A stretch of DNA of 64,000 nt, from positions 6,625,831 to 6,689,830 of the forward strand of contig CM066914.1 in assembly GCA_033964015.1 (NCBI GenBank). Direction: 5' to 3'. The notes under the pieces were generated by a model. The model saw nothing but the letters and a program-made list of their open reading frames with translations, was not told the DNA's origin and searched no databases. This DNA is from Scolanthus callimorphus (Eukaryota; Cnidaria; Anthozoa; Actiniaria; Edwardsiidae). Positions 1 to 12,900 of this stretch are shown here, in pieces (position 1 is the stretch's first letter; every line of letters starts with the position of its first letter). Made by a program: the position numbers and the translations under genes.

Positions 1-497
1 AGGGCAGTACAGTGTCTCAAAGGATTCACTCTCCCTGTGTGCATGGAAAAAAAAGTGAGACATACTAATAAATGTGCTAGAGCAGATTCGTTTGACTGTG
101 AAAAGTGCTGTGAAAGTGCTGAAAGTGCTGCATTCATTGCTGGCAACTGGAATCATTGGATACAGCTTTTCGCATTTGTTACATCCAATGTGAAAGACCA
201 CTTTCACAATGCTTCCAAGGTAACCTGACCAAAAAACAAACAATGACAGCCAAGCAAAAGGCATATTTCCAATACAGCATGTACCCATGTGGGGTGAACC
301 CAATTTGAATTGTAACATTTCAGACTTGATCAAACATGAAAAGTGTTTGCCAATGACTGCCAATGACCGCCCCTGGAATCCTCAAGTATTAGTTTGCAAT
401 TAAAATACTTACGAGAAGGCCTGTGCCCACTTTAAAAAGATCAGTTTTGACTCCTCGGCTAAGTCTGAAAATTAACAATAATATAGATGTACTTTAA

Positions 498-645
498 GCA
501 ATTATTGGATGAGGTTTTTGTGATCTCCAGAATAAACAATGTCGAGACAGGTGGAATCAGGCGAGGCCGTGAGGCCGAGCCTGATTCCACTTGGCGAGAC
601 ATTGTTTATTCTGGAGATCACAAAAACCGAATTCAATAATTGTTT
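498..645. repeat. Foldback (MITE-like) element
   Basis: Arms of about 50 bases (498-550 and 593-645) are near-perfect reverse complements around a short GC-rich loop. The core of each arm is ATTGTTTATTCTGGAGATCA or its complement. It abuts the next element. Confidence 0.8.
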
Positions 646-890
646 TATTATACATTGATTCAGTAAAAATACTTTTATTTCTGTCAAGCAATTTATTTTA
701 CACAAGCGCCTTGTTAAAATAGGGAAAGCGCTCTAGTCCTATGATGCATTGCGCGCGTATCAAGAATCAGCTAGCTGATTCTTGAAGAATCAGCATGCTG
801 ATTCTTGGATACCCTCAAGTGCGTGATTCCCAAAGTAAAGCGCGCGCTCTTAGCCAATCAGAATCGATATAGCGAGTACAATGTATAATA
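646..890. mobile_element. MITE with 12-bp terminal inverted repeats
   Basis: TATTATACATTG at 646-657 is exactly complementary to 879-890. Internally there are two adjacent palindromes around CAAGAATCAGCTAGCTGATT and AATCAGCATGCTGATT (about 759-808), and an AGCCAATCAGAATCG box. Confidence 0.65.
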
Positions 891-2237
891 ATAGCATATC
901 CTAGGACACCTGCAGAGTCTACAAGCAGTCTTTTGTGGTGTCATGGCTGCGTGTGTGCATGGGAATGGCCAGAAATTTATGCATACGACGTTTTTGGTGA
1001 TACAAATTAACATGACTGAGAATAATCCTTATAATATGTTTTCCCTTTTTTCACTTACTTTGAGTAACAACCTCAAGTCTGCTTCCTTTGTCTGTCCCAT
1101 TGTGCATAGAAGGTTGTGATTGGCCTGCAAACACAATACTTTGTAAAATGCATGCTATCCTCTTCTGTACTTTTAGTTTGTTGGCCAATATAAATAGACT
1201 CTTTAGGCTTACCTTCTCTGTGATGTGGTGCTGTTTGAAAAGGAGCTTTCTGTTCCTAGTAATAGAATTAAATAATGAAATTCCACATTGGAATTGTTGC
1301 TAAATATCAGTCTCTGGTGACAAAAAAGTCATGTCACTCAAAACAAATAGTATCATTAAAATAAATGTAGGTAGACGCGCTTCTGTGTGCTTTTTTTCTG
1401 TGTAGAATTTTTCAGCCTTTTCATTGCTTTATCTGTAAGTTACCTCTGATCCTTCGGAGGAAGCAACCTTTGCTTTTTTCTGCAAGCTTATGTGCTCTAG
1501 ATCTGTTCCTTCTCGTTCTAAGGCTCTTTTCAGTTTGCAAGTTTCTGTCGTGTTCGCGTTGTTGGCCCTCTCAACGGTACTTTTCCCCTCCATTTCTCAC
1601 AAACTATTGACGAGAACAACTCACTACTGCCTTTGAGTTGTTTTTGTCGCTGTGTTTACTTATCTTTCGACGCGCGCGCGGTATCAGTTTTCCCGCCAAA
1701 ACCCGACGTGCGCTGGCGTGCAATCAGCGCTTTAAGACTATTTTTTTTGCAAAACTCAATGTATTTTGTCATTGCTTTCTGCCCGAGTGTTCACATTTAT
1801 CAAATTAATTAAATTTACTGTAATTTACATCTGTGTTGCCTTTGTTGGGACGCAACTATGCACGGGCTTCCTGTGGCATGAAAATGCCCATGCGCGAGTT
1901 TTGGCGGGAAATTCGGCGGGAAACGGTTGTTCAAGCAAATGTCCCGTCAAAGAGGTAAGTTTATTCAGGGACGTCCCTGGTTTATTTGAGTTTTCTTTCG
2001 CAAAACATCCCAAAAAACCGTAAGTCCTCTCCCGCAATCCTTTCTGCTGTTTCTAATTTACTTACGTGTTAATGAAAGACGGTATTTTTCGTCGATTTCT
2101 TATAACTCGAAATACTTTTGCTCGAAAATTTCTACAAGACGCGAAGCTTATGCCGAGGCTGCTGGAAAGTCCTAGATTCGAAAACCTCCCAAATTCGGTG
2201 CCTTGTAATGTGGACGGGAGACCATACGGGATATATG
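891..2237. other. No recognisable gene or repeat
   Basis: AT-rich sequence with short open frames that carry no conserved motif and no matching splice sites. I see nothing assignable here. Confidence 0.5.
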
Positions 2238-2439
2238 GCCTGCTCGCAGGCGTTGGAGAGTAGTTTTGGGTCGAGAAACCCGAGTTTGCTTTCGCATCGC
2301 GTGGCCGCCATCTCCATCCCCTTCCCCCCCCCCCCCCCCCGATTTGTCACATTTTGTCACAAATCCAAGATGGCGGCCACGCGAAAGCCAAACTCGGGTT
2401 TCTCGACCCAAAACTACTCCCCAACGCCTACGAGCAGGC
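2238..2439. mobile_element. Inverted-repeat MITE with a central C-run
   Basis: Arms of about 75-85 bases start GCCTGCTCG and end CGAGCAGGC. Both carry the complements of GTAGTTTTGGGTCGAGAAAC and GTGGCCGCCATCT. A run of about 18 C lies near the centre. Confidence 0.8.
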
Positions 2440-2574
2440 AAAAGGTCGAACAATTGGTTTCACTTTGAGTTTTATATTTCTAAATTCGAATATAGGCAGA
2501 GGCGGATTTCTGGTGGGAGGGGGGGGGGGGGGGCACGGCCCCTTTCTCGGGAGATTTTCCCATACATTTACTGT

Positions 2575-3290
2575 GAAACTTGAATTACGTCACTAGTCAT
2601 GCGCACAAATGAAAAGGTCAAGATTGTTTCCACAAAGCCTGTCCCACATGAAAGTTGGCGGCGCACATGCATATTGTCTGGAACAAGATCCTTTCTATTC
2701 TGCATTTCCGAAAGAGGAGACCTGTGACTTCTCACGGAACGTTTCTACAGTCTGCCTTTGTACGGCGTAGACTGAATAGTACAAAAAAATTCGACGGGAA
2801 GAGGACCTTGAAATTATGAACTTGGATTGCGTCACTAGTCATGCGCAGAAGTGAAAAGATTAAGAGTGTTCCAAAAACCCTGTCCCACATGGAGGTTGGC
2901 GGCGCACATTCATATAGTCTGGAACAAGATCCTTTGTATTTTACGCGTGTCTTCTCACGGAACAATTTCTACAGTCTGCCATTGCATGGCGCAAAGACTG
3001 ACTAGTACAAAAACACTTCGATGGCGAGTGCCTTGAAATTATGAAAATTATGAACTTGGATTGCGTCACTAGTCATGCGCAGAAGTGAAAAGATCAAGTG
3101 TTTCCATAAAGCCTGTCCCACATGGAGGTTGGCGGCGCACAAGCATATAGTCTCCAACCACAATTCTTTGTATTGACTTCTCCGAGAGAGGAGACTTTTG
3201 TCTTCTCACGGAGTGGTTCCTACGGTCTGCCTTTGCACTGCGCAAAGACTGACTAGTGGAAAAACTTTTTGAGGGTGAGGACCTTGAAAT
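2575..3290. repeat. Three tandem copies of a ~240-bp repeat
   Basis: Copies begin at about 2575, 2819 and 3052. Each starts near TTGCGTCACTAGTCATGCGC and continues with GCCTGTCCCACAT, GGCGGCGCACA, TCTTCTCACGGA and CAGTCTGCC(A/T)TTG. Copies differ by scattered substitutions and one deletion. Confidence 0.85.
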
Positions 3291-3291
3291 T

Positions 3292-3388
3292 ATGAATATT
3301 CATAGTTCAAAGGTCCTTGGATCTAGAAAACATTTCTAGATCCAAGGACCTTTGAACTATGAATATTCATAGTTCAAAGGTCCTTGGA
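3292..3388. repeat. Perfect 38-bp-arm palindrome plus a third copy
   Basis: Arms 3292-3329 and 3333-3370 are exact complements around a three-base spacer. Part of the first arm (AGTTCAAAGGTCCTTGGA) recurs directly at 3371-3388. It could extrude as a cruciform. Confidence 0.9.
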
Positions 3389-3502
3389 CCTTGAAAAGTT
3401 TTCAAGTCCCACTTGCAGTATCTTCCTGGGATTTCAAGGTACTGCACGTGGTACAAAATGAGAGCTCTGGTTGGCTGATTAGGTCATGAATAATTAATGA
3501 GT

Positions 3503-5790
3503 ATTTGAAATATATTTCATTCCCACTCTCCACTACGCTACTACGGTAATACGGTGCAGTTTGCTTGAAATATATTTCATTCCCACTCTCCACTACGCTA
3601 CTACGGTAATACGGTGCAGTTTGCTTGAAATAGATTCATTCCCACTCTCCACTACGCTACTACGGTAATACGGTGCAGTTTGCTTGAAATATATTTCATT
3701 CTCACTCTCCACTACGCTGCTACGGTAATACGGTGCAGTTTGCTTGAAATATATTTCATTCCCACTCTCCACTACGCTACTACGGTAATACGGCGCAGTT
3801 TGCTTGAAATATATTTAATTCCCACTCTCCACTACGCTACTACGGTAATACGGTGCAGTTTGCTTGAAATATATTTCATTCTCACTCTCCACTGCGCTGC
3901 TACGGTAATACGGTGTAGTTTGCTTGAAATATATTTCATTCCCACTCTCCACTACGCTACTACGGTAATACGGTGCAGTTTGCTTGAAATATATTTCATT
4001 CCCACTCTCCATCCACTACGCTACTACGGTAATACGGTGCAGTTTGCTTGAAATATATTTCATTCTCACTCTCCACTACGCTGCTACGGTAATACGGTGC
4101 AGTTTGCTTGAATATATTTCATTCCCACTCTCCACTACGCTCCTACGGTAATACGGCGCAGTTTGCTTGAAATATATTTAATTCCCACTCTCCACTACGC
4201 TACTACGGTAATACGGCGCAGTTTGCTTGAAATATATTTCATTCCCACTCTCCACTACGCTACTACGGTAATACGGCGCAGTTTGCTTGAAATATATTTC
4301 ATTCCCACTCTCCACTACGCTACTACGGTAATACGGTGCAGTTTGCTTGAAATATATTTAATTCCCACTCTCCACTACGCTACTACGGTAATACGGTGCA
4401 GTTTGCTTGAAATATATTTCATTCTCACTCTCCACTACGCTGCTACGGTAATACGGTGGAGTTTGCTTGAAATATATTTCATTCCCACTCTCCACTACGC
4501 TCCTACGGTAATACGGCGCAGTTTGCTTGAAATATATTTCATTCCCACTCTCCACTACGCTACTACGGTAATACGGCGCAGTTTGCTTGAAATATATTTC
4601 ATTCCCACTCTCCATCCACTACGCTACTACGGTGCAGTTTGCTTGAAATATATTTCATTCCCACTCTCCACTACGCTACTACGGTAATACGGTGCAGTTT
4701 GCTTGAAATATATTTCATTGGCCACTCTCCACTACGCTACTACGGTAATACGGTGCAGTTTGCTTGAAATATATTTCATTCCCACTCTCCACTACGCTAC
4801 TACGGTAATACGGTGCAGTTTGCTTGAAATATATTTCATTCCCACTCTCCACTACGCTACTACGGTAATACGGTGCAGTTTGCTTGAAATAGATTCATTC
4901 CCACTCTCCACTACGCTACTACGGTAATACGGTGCAGTTTGCTTGAAATATATTTCATTCTCACTCTCCACTACGCTGCTACGGTAATACGGTGCAGTTT
5001 GCTTGAATATATTTCATTCCCACTCTCCACTACGCTACTACGGTAATACGGCGCAGTTTGCTTGAAATATATTTAATTCCCACTCTCCACTACGCTACTA
5101 CGGTAATACGGTGCAGTTTGCTTGAAATATATTTCATTCTCACTCTCCACTGCGCTGCTACGGTAATACGGTGTAGTTTGCTTGAAATATATTTCATTCC
5201 CACTCTCCACTACGCTACTACGGTAATACGGCGCAGTTTGCTTGAAATATATTTCATTCCCACTCTCCACTACGCTACTACGGTAATACGGTGCAGTTTG
5301 CTTGAAATATATTTCATTCCCACTCTCCACTACGCTACTACGGTAATACGGCGCAGTTTGCTTGAAATATATTTAATTCCCACTCTCCACTACGGTAATA
5401 CGGTGCAGTTTGCTTGAAATATATTTAATTCCCACTCTCCACTACGCTACTACGGTAATACGGTGCAGTTTGCTTGAAATATATTTCATTCTCACTCTCC
5501 ACTACGCTGCTACGGTAATACGGTGTAGTTTGCTTGAAATATATTTCATTCCCACTCTCCACTACGCTACTACGGTAATACGGCGCAGTTTGCTGGAAAT
5601 ATATTTCATTCCCACTCTCCACTACGCTACTACGGTAATACGGTACAGTTTGCTTGAAATATATTTTATTACCACTCTCCACTACGCTACTACGGTAATA
5701 CGGTGCAGTTTGCTGGGAATATATTTCATTCCCACACTCCACTACGCTACTACGGTAATTCGGTGCAGTTTGCTGGGAATATATTTAATT
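3503..5790. repeat. 60-bp minisatellite, about 38 copies
   Basis: The unit runs from TTGAAATATATTTCATTCCC through ACTCTCCACTACGCTACTAC to GGTAATACGGTGCAGTTTGC. Variant units (TTTAATT; TTCTCAC with CTGCGCTGC; a 4-base CCAT insertion) recur in the same order in separate blocks. The unit length is a multiple of three, so long spurious open frames exist on both strands. Confidence 0.97.
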
Positions 5791-6540
5791 CATCACAGTT
5801 TTCCGAGATCGAGATACTGATGCTTCGATCTTTACTTGTTATTTCTACCTTATCACAAGCGGTGAAAGAATGCAAGGTATGTAAGATATGCCACTACGGT
5901 ACTACGGTGCTACGAGCGTAGTAGAGAAAACCTCGGTCATATATTCGGCCTGGTATAACCCGACGAAGTCTTATTTTTTATAATTGTGTATATTACTCAT
6001 CCAGTCGTGTAAGTCGCGTTGTAGTCGCTTAGTTTCTAAGTGCTTTTGGATAACTTGACGTTGCCCCGGGAAACGTCAAAGTTTTGATACCGAACTTTTC
6101 GTTTTGACACCAAAACTTTATCGCAAAACTTCGCCGCACTGTCACACTCAACTGATAAGCATAGAAACTTTTCTACATTGGAAATGACGCTTATCAGTCC
6201 CGATAATAATATTCGCATATACCCCGCGGCCATGTTATACTATATGGTGCTTATATACACACCATATAATTTTCCATGTACTCAAGAGAGATTTGTGCAG
6301 TTTATGTTCCGCCTTTTCGGGTATCGTTTTGACGATACTGAACCTGTGGCGTGTAAACAAAGCGCGCTTGAAGCGGCTCTATCACCATGACAGCGACCTC
6401 TGACCGCAAAACCTGCGGATTCGGCTGTCCATCGGCGGCTGGTTGAGGTGTCGAGGTGGCTGAAACTTCTTGCACGATAATGGCGAACACGTAGAAATCT
6501 GGCCCATTCTGCATTGCATATACTGTCAAACGCGATCTAC
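5791..6540. other. Gene-free stretch upstream of the AMPK gamma gene
   Basis: Holds a decayed minisatellite edge (about 5880-5930, CTACGGTACTACGGTGCTAC) and otherwise unique sequence. It probably contains the AMPK gamma promoter, but no element can be pinned. Confidence 0.4.
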
Positions 6541-6568
6541 TTCGCCAGGAAAACTGCTCTTTATTAAG
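6541..6568 (+). promoter_or_regulatory. Possible 5' untranslated exon end of the AMPK gamma gene
   Basis: TTATTAAG before GTGAGA at 6569 is the best donor upstream of the first coding exon, whose acceptor at 6909-6910 requires an upstream exon. No TATA box or other promoter element can be assigned. Confidence 0.3.
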
Positions 6569-6917
6569 GTGAGAATTGCAGGAGATGAAACTAAGCTGTG
6601 AAACGGCGTTTTTTTTCTAATCGAGCCTGCCGGTTTTGCACTTCGGTCGAAGCGGCGAAATGCTTGTTTGTGGGAGTTTTTAGCATCGGAAACTGTTTTT
6701 GTTGTCAACAAATTGCCTTTCTTGATCAGGCTTATATTGTTATATTTATGATTTATCTAGTCTTAATGCTAACCAACTTCTCGCTGGGAGGTCACACATT
6801 TATTACACATTCACAGGAGAGTGAAATGCAATTCCGTGCATTTATCGAGTTCGAGTTCAGTTTGTTCTTGACGTGGAACTTTACATACATTTGCCTTTCA
6901 TCCTTTTCAGCTTCCTT

Positions 6918-6980
6918 ATGATGAACATGGCTTCAAGTCAACCAGAAGCAATGGATGTCTCCATGAACGACAACAGGGAG
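6918..6980 (+). CDS. PRKAG: AMPK gamma coding exon 1
   Basis: Encodes 21 residues starting MMNMASS, ending in phase 0 at a GTAAGT donor. The exon itself begins at 6911 after TCCTTTTCAG, so an untranslated exon must lie upstream. A possible one ends at 6568 before GTGAGA. Confidence 0.75.
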
Positions 6981-9900
6981 GTAAGTATCTCAAATGCTTT
7001 ATTTCTAACCTCAATTCGATTTTTTTAGATTGCATGATTCTCGCCAGGATTGTCATGCTCCAAGCTCGTGCCATTTGTTGTCTTACTATGACAGACATTA
7101 AACGATCGGATCTCAATTAAAAAATACCATCTTTTCCAACTCCTGCATAAAATCTGCATTTAGTATAATCCCTCTGGGTCTTATGTGCATAATTTCTTCT
7201 TAAAAATAACCGGACAGGACAATTTAAAGCTGCACGCATTCGAATAATATTTGCAAGTTTGCCGTTTAGATTCTGTTCTTTGTCTCCTATTATTATTGTG
7301 ACTTGATTGATTGAAGACTCACGAGATTTTTGAACAGCGCCGAAAAGCTATTGCTCTATTGTCTTAGAACATCCTGATATTATTGCAAGTATGAATCGAA
7401 ATACAAGGTACACCCAAAATGTGTTTCAGCATTTTCTAATTCATTTTCCACAAGGCTTCGGTTACCGTTCATTGCCTTCAAATTGTGCTCTAGTTGCCCG
7501 GTACCTGTTGGCGTGAAATTCAGTTTTGACAGCAAGTTTGGAAATCAAGTTCATCGCCCTATTAGAATTCTGGATATGTCAATGGTTGGACAGCGGTCAA
7601 AGTTGATTTTATTTTATCCAAGGAGACGTTTCATGTGTTGTGTTTATTTGTAGATATGGCCAATCATTTTATACTTATAGGCTGAAATTAATTTGTTTGA
7701 TTTGTCTGGCAGAAATGCTAATCCACGCTTGACAAGACAAACTCTTTGAGAAATCCAAAGATTTTATTTTGTTGTGAAACAATGATCCTTACAGGAAAAA
7801 ACATGGGGCCATGATACTAAAGTGCTTGAAAATATGTCCACTAATCTTGAAAACAAGAAGTTGAAAATGATATTTTGTTTGAAAGTAGTTTATGAGACCT
7901 TTAATAATATTTTTGTGTTGGACACTCAAATGTGATACCTTTGGTCAAATGTCAGATAGCTCTTGGAATGTAGAAGGGATGGACTCTAAACCCTAGATCA
8001 AAGTCTAAACAAACAAAATATGGGAAATGTGTCATTCCAAACATAATCTACCCAAGAAGGACTAACATTTCAATAAACCCAGTTGCAGATTCATTTATTA
8101 GCATGGAACAGTTTTGATATGACTCTTTGGTATTGGTAATAACTTGGTGTCGCTTCTTAGTTTCCTAAAGCCCAGTTTGTATATTGTGTGTTTCCAAAAA
8201 ATATCCATCCCCCCCCCCCCCCCCCCCCCCCACGGAAGAGTGTTGAGAAATGACCCTCCCTTCCCTCTGGAATTTCCGAAGAAAATACAGTGTTTGTATG
8301 GAAAAGATCAGGTAAATTGACCCCCCACCCCTCTGGAATTTCCAATCCCTTCCGTAGAGGGGGTATGGATATTTTTTGGAAACACACATTGTTTGTTTTA
8401 ATAATTGCCGTTAGCCAGTCTGTCATATTTCATTTTCTAAGCAGTCCAAAAATACATTGCAATAAAGAAATCCTGCCCCTCCCAAAAAAAAGTTTTCAAG
8501 GGCATTTTATCAATTGTAGTTCTGCTTACTTGAATCTTGGCGACATTGGCTCATATGAAAACCCTAAGGCAAATTCCTTCATTACTGTTGCAAGCAGCAA
8601 CTAACTGCCAACCAGGTTCTGGTACACCAATTTTAGAGTGTCTTCTTGCATCCATACATTGTTTAACCTGGTACTCTTACATTTCTTCATAAAGTAAATC
8701 CTTGTTAGTAATATCCCTGGAGTTAAAATAGCATGCTGTGTTATTTAAACTACTTATTAATCAAACACCATTTAAACGTTCAATATCACACAGTAACGGT
8801 TTTTCAATTGACCTTTATTACTTATCATGCATGATTCTCATGTTTCTATGCTTTTTATGTAATACTGATCCACTACTCTACATTTTATTTTACAAATAAT
8901 CAAATAAAAGCTTATCTACTTGTTTCAGCATGGTTCAGGGGTATCAAAATAGAAGGCAGCTACCAGTGGTGAATCACTGTCTACTTAAGCCCGCTATTTC
9001 AGGATGCACTGCAAATGATTTTAACAAATTTATTTCCTTGACAAAAGATGAAAGTATGAATGCATAAAGTATGAATGCATAAATTTCCAATGAACTTGCT
9101 CTCAAAATGCTGGAAAGCACCCAAAATGTCAAAATCTTCTTATGGGACATGTCCCCAAAACTACATTGTAGCACATCTCCCAGCCACCTGCAATCCATTG
9201 ATACCCCTGATGGTTCAAATTACTTATTGTCATCAGTCATGTTGTCTTGGTTAACCATAAAACAAGGGGTTCACCAATAACCAACATGACGGATACACAT
9301 TATCCAACATTCCATATGAAACCAGAGTAGAATGGGACTAGGTTTAAGGTACAATTAATGTAATGAAAAACAGCTTAAAGAGCATATGACATGAAATCAA
9401 TTTTAAGGTAATGCATTCTTAAACATGAAGATTGTGTGGTTCCAAAAAATATCCATACCCCCTAACGGAAGGGTGTTCAAAAGTGACCCCCCTACCCCTC
9501 TGGAATTTCTGAAGAAAAATACAGTATTTTTTGTATGGAAAAGATCAGGTAAATTGTAAGTTTTTGTTTTGTGTGCTGAAAGTAACCCTCCAAGTCTCTT
9601 TGTCATGGTATTGGATGTCGGATTTGATGTCTGAATAAGTTGTGTCAATATAAAATGATGTACAATAGCTTATAGGTTTGAGAGTGAGCTTGTTACAGGG
9701 AAGAGAATTCTGTGCAACTGTACTAAAAATTGGTTTTGCATCATATGCCCTTTTAAGTTACCGCCATCCAACTTCTGTAACTTGCTTAAGTAATGGTCCG
9801 TATAAGAACTAGGCAGGCCAACAGCAAAGCATGCTGGAATGCAATTTATTTCTATTGAAAATATAGGCAATTTCATTGGCTTAGACATGAAAATCAGTAA

Positions 9901-12900
9901 ATTCACTATGATAGAAAGACTTGTCTGAGGATTTTTAGGGAGACATAAGCACTTGTGGTACTCACAAACAGGATATGCAATTTGTAAAGACTTTGTATGT
10001 GGGGAACCTAGCGTAAAATGCTGATTCTCACTCCTTTGTTCTTCTTTAATCTGATTGGTCTAGAGACTTTTCGTTGCCATATGTTCTCAAAGCAAGTCGA
10101 AATCTATCAATTTTTCACTCTTATTATGTTACTAGTCATGATAACTTACTGTGGTAAAAAAAATAGGACATATCCTATGTGGGGAACCTTCAATGCCGTA
10201 GAACAATGGAGGTTTGCCTAGTTCTTGCATGGATGATTACTTAAATTTAATTTTAAGTTAAAGTTAATTTTTACATTTCAAAATGGTAAAAGGCACAGTC
10301 ACTGCACAATACTTTCATTATCGTAAATGGTTTTGTGTGAATGTGTTATTTTCTTTTTTTTTTATTTGTTTACTTTCATTTCTCATTTGTTGTGTCTATC
10401 AGGACGATCACCATCACAAACATTTTTTATCGGGTAAACGGCTCTGGCGGAGCTTTGAAATGGAGGTACAGTCATTACCCCTGTAAACCATAACTTGAAC
10501 TTCCTTGATTCTTACTCATAAAAAAGGGCACACACACAAACACAAAAAATTTAGATACATAAAACCAAGAAAACTCCTCAGATGTTAGAAAAAGAATGTT
10601 TTTGGTTACATAAAAGATGGCTTTGTTGAATTTTGATTATAACTAAAATATTCTGTGCTTTTTGGAACCTTGGAGATCATTGAAGCACCTAGTGTGTCTA
10701 ATCAAACTTTTGGTGATTTATCCTCATCAAATCATTCTGTTGAGTTCAATGAATTTTTTAATCAAACCATATAAAAGTAATCCAATTTGTGTTTATTGGA
10801 CTTAATCAAACATTTGCAAACCTTCATCAAGCTTTGATCGAACTCCAAAATCTGAACTCAATATCCATCATGGATGTCAAATGAAACCAGTTTTCTGCTC
10901 AAGTGAAGTTGCATCCCACTGTGCTATCTGTTTGATAATGGCTCATTCACTAGCTTCAAGCAATTAGAATACAAAATAAAAATAGTATAAAAGGCTTAGT
11001 ACAGGGACATCAATCCCAAGTATTCAAAAATCTGGAGGCTGCCTTGAAATGGTAAAATTTCATGAAATTCTCCTGGGAAAAATAAAGTAAATGTATGCCA
11101 GTCTTGAATTTTTCCTGGGAGATGAAGCAAAAACTCTTGAGACTCCCAGCAAAACCAGGAGAGTTGACATCCCTGTTAACATACAAAACAAGTGCCAAGC
11201 AGTCTCATCAAACTTATGGTTAAGGTTTCAATGGAGTTCGATTGCATTTTTGTTCTATAAAGTTTGATAAGACACCCCAGGTTGAAGTTCACTCTCCAAA
11301 CGGCTGCCAGGATTTGTCTAAGAAATATCCTCCAAGGTGTACTGTACAGGTATACTGGTTTGATAGAGCCTGTAGTGCCAGGGATTCCATATTTTTGTCA
11401 CAAATCGTATACCACTTGCACAGCACAACATAGGCCACTTAAAACTAAAATTTCAGTAATTAAAGGAACATGGTCATATTCTAGAACACATGGCAAAAAA
11501 ATTGTCACAAAAAAAATTATCTGAAATTGAAAAGACTTAGGCCCTATAGTAAATTTTGTGCCAAAGTTGCACCATTCTAATCCAAAACAATAGAAAGTTT
11601 GCTATTATAAAATATAATGAAGCAACATCTTTTGAAAAAGAACAGGTTTCACATTCTGTAAGACGTTCGACTGAAGTTTGAAATTTGCGCTTGGCCTTAG
11701 TTTAAAAGAAGCAATATGAAAAATGTTAGGGTTTCTGATGAAGTATGGCTAAGATTTTAAATGGATGAAGATTGTAAATTTTCTCATGTAAGCTGTAATG
11801 TGTGGTTCCAGAAAATATCCATATCCCTACCACGGAAGGGTGTTGTAAAGTGACCCCCCACCCCTCTGGAATTTCCAAGGAAAAATACAGTATTTGTATG
11901 GAAATGATCAGGTAATTTGACCCCCCTCCCACCCCACCCCTCCGGAATTTCCAATGCCCTTTCGTAGGGGGGGGGGGGGGCTGGATAATTTCTGGAACCA
12001 CACAATTAGAATCTCTGAATATCTATTGCAACCCTACATCGAAATGACCTCATAGTTTTACCATATCTTGTCAAAAGCATTATTTTTAGTTTCAGTCATT
12101 ATTTATATAATTGGTGATGTTTTTGAAGACCATGTCCCTTTATTGAGCACACAGTACTGATGTATAAACCTAAGGGTAATAGGCTTGATTTACAGTAGAA
12201 GTAAAAATAGCGAAGCATACAAACATAGCAAAATGTGCCCGACATTCTACCCTCATGACATGCTACTCAACTTTATAAATAGAGTGCCATACCTAACACA
12301 TCTTTTACCATTCATTCTTGTAGTATTGTTTTATCATTTCTTGTAAGAATCTTAAATAAATAATCTGTAATATGATTATATTGAATCCAAGTTTGACTCA
12401 GCTGGTTGACGCAGCTGGTTACAACATTGGCTGATTGTTGTGTCCTAAAAAGGATAAATGTGGTAACAAAGTTAAAACAGTTGATTGAAACATGGAATGG
12501 AAGAATTTTTAAAATCAAGTATTAACATTTATTAAAATATGCAATAATAACTAATTGTGGTAAATAATGCTGTTCATAACAGCAGTCATAGAGCCTCTTG
12601 TTATCACTTTAAACATAAAGTATTTTTTAAATAAATTAGAATAAATGTTAGAATAAGGAAATGGTAAATCAAAGCTAAATATTGCTATCCACAGCTGCAT
12701 ATTTCTTTTGGTTGTTTAATTGCTTTTCTATGAAATAAAACAAGAAACAGCGGAACAATGAGTTTATTTAATGCATAAAATATTGTCAAGCCAAATCTTT
12801 TGAATTTTTGCAGGATTTAAGCATGTTTGCTATGCCGCTATTGGACCACAATGACATCCATGACAGAGAGAGTGGTCTACCCCAGGAGAAACGGTCTAGC

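Noticed and set aside
2118..2596. ORFs with Pro-rich and Gly-rich stretches near 2.1-2.6 kb
   Set aside because: They run through the C and G homopolymers and the inverted-repeat element, and show no family resemblance.
3503..5790. CRISPR-like array
   Set aside because: The repeats are directly adjacent with no unique spacers, and the genome is eukaryotic. It is a minisatellite.
3680..5820. Repeat-protein-like ORFs (LEIYFIP type) over the 60-bp array
   Set aside because: Open frames exist on both strands and break at every unit with a length change. No start context or splice structure is visible.
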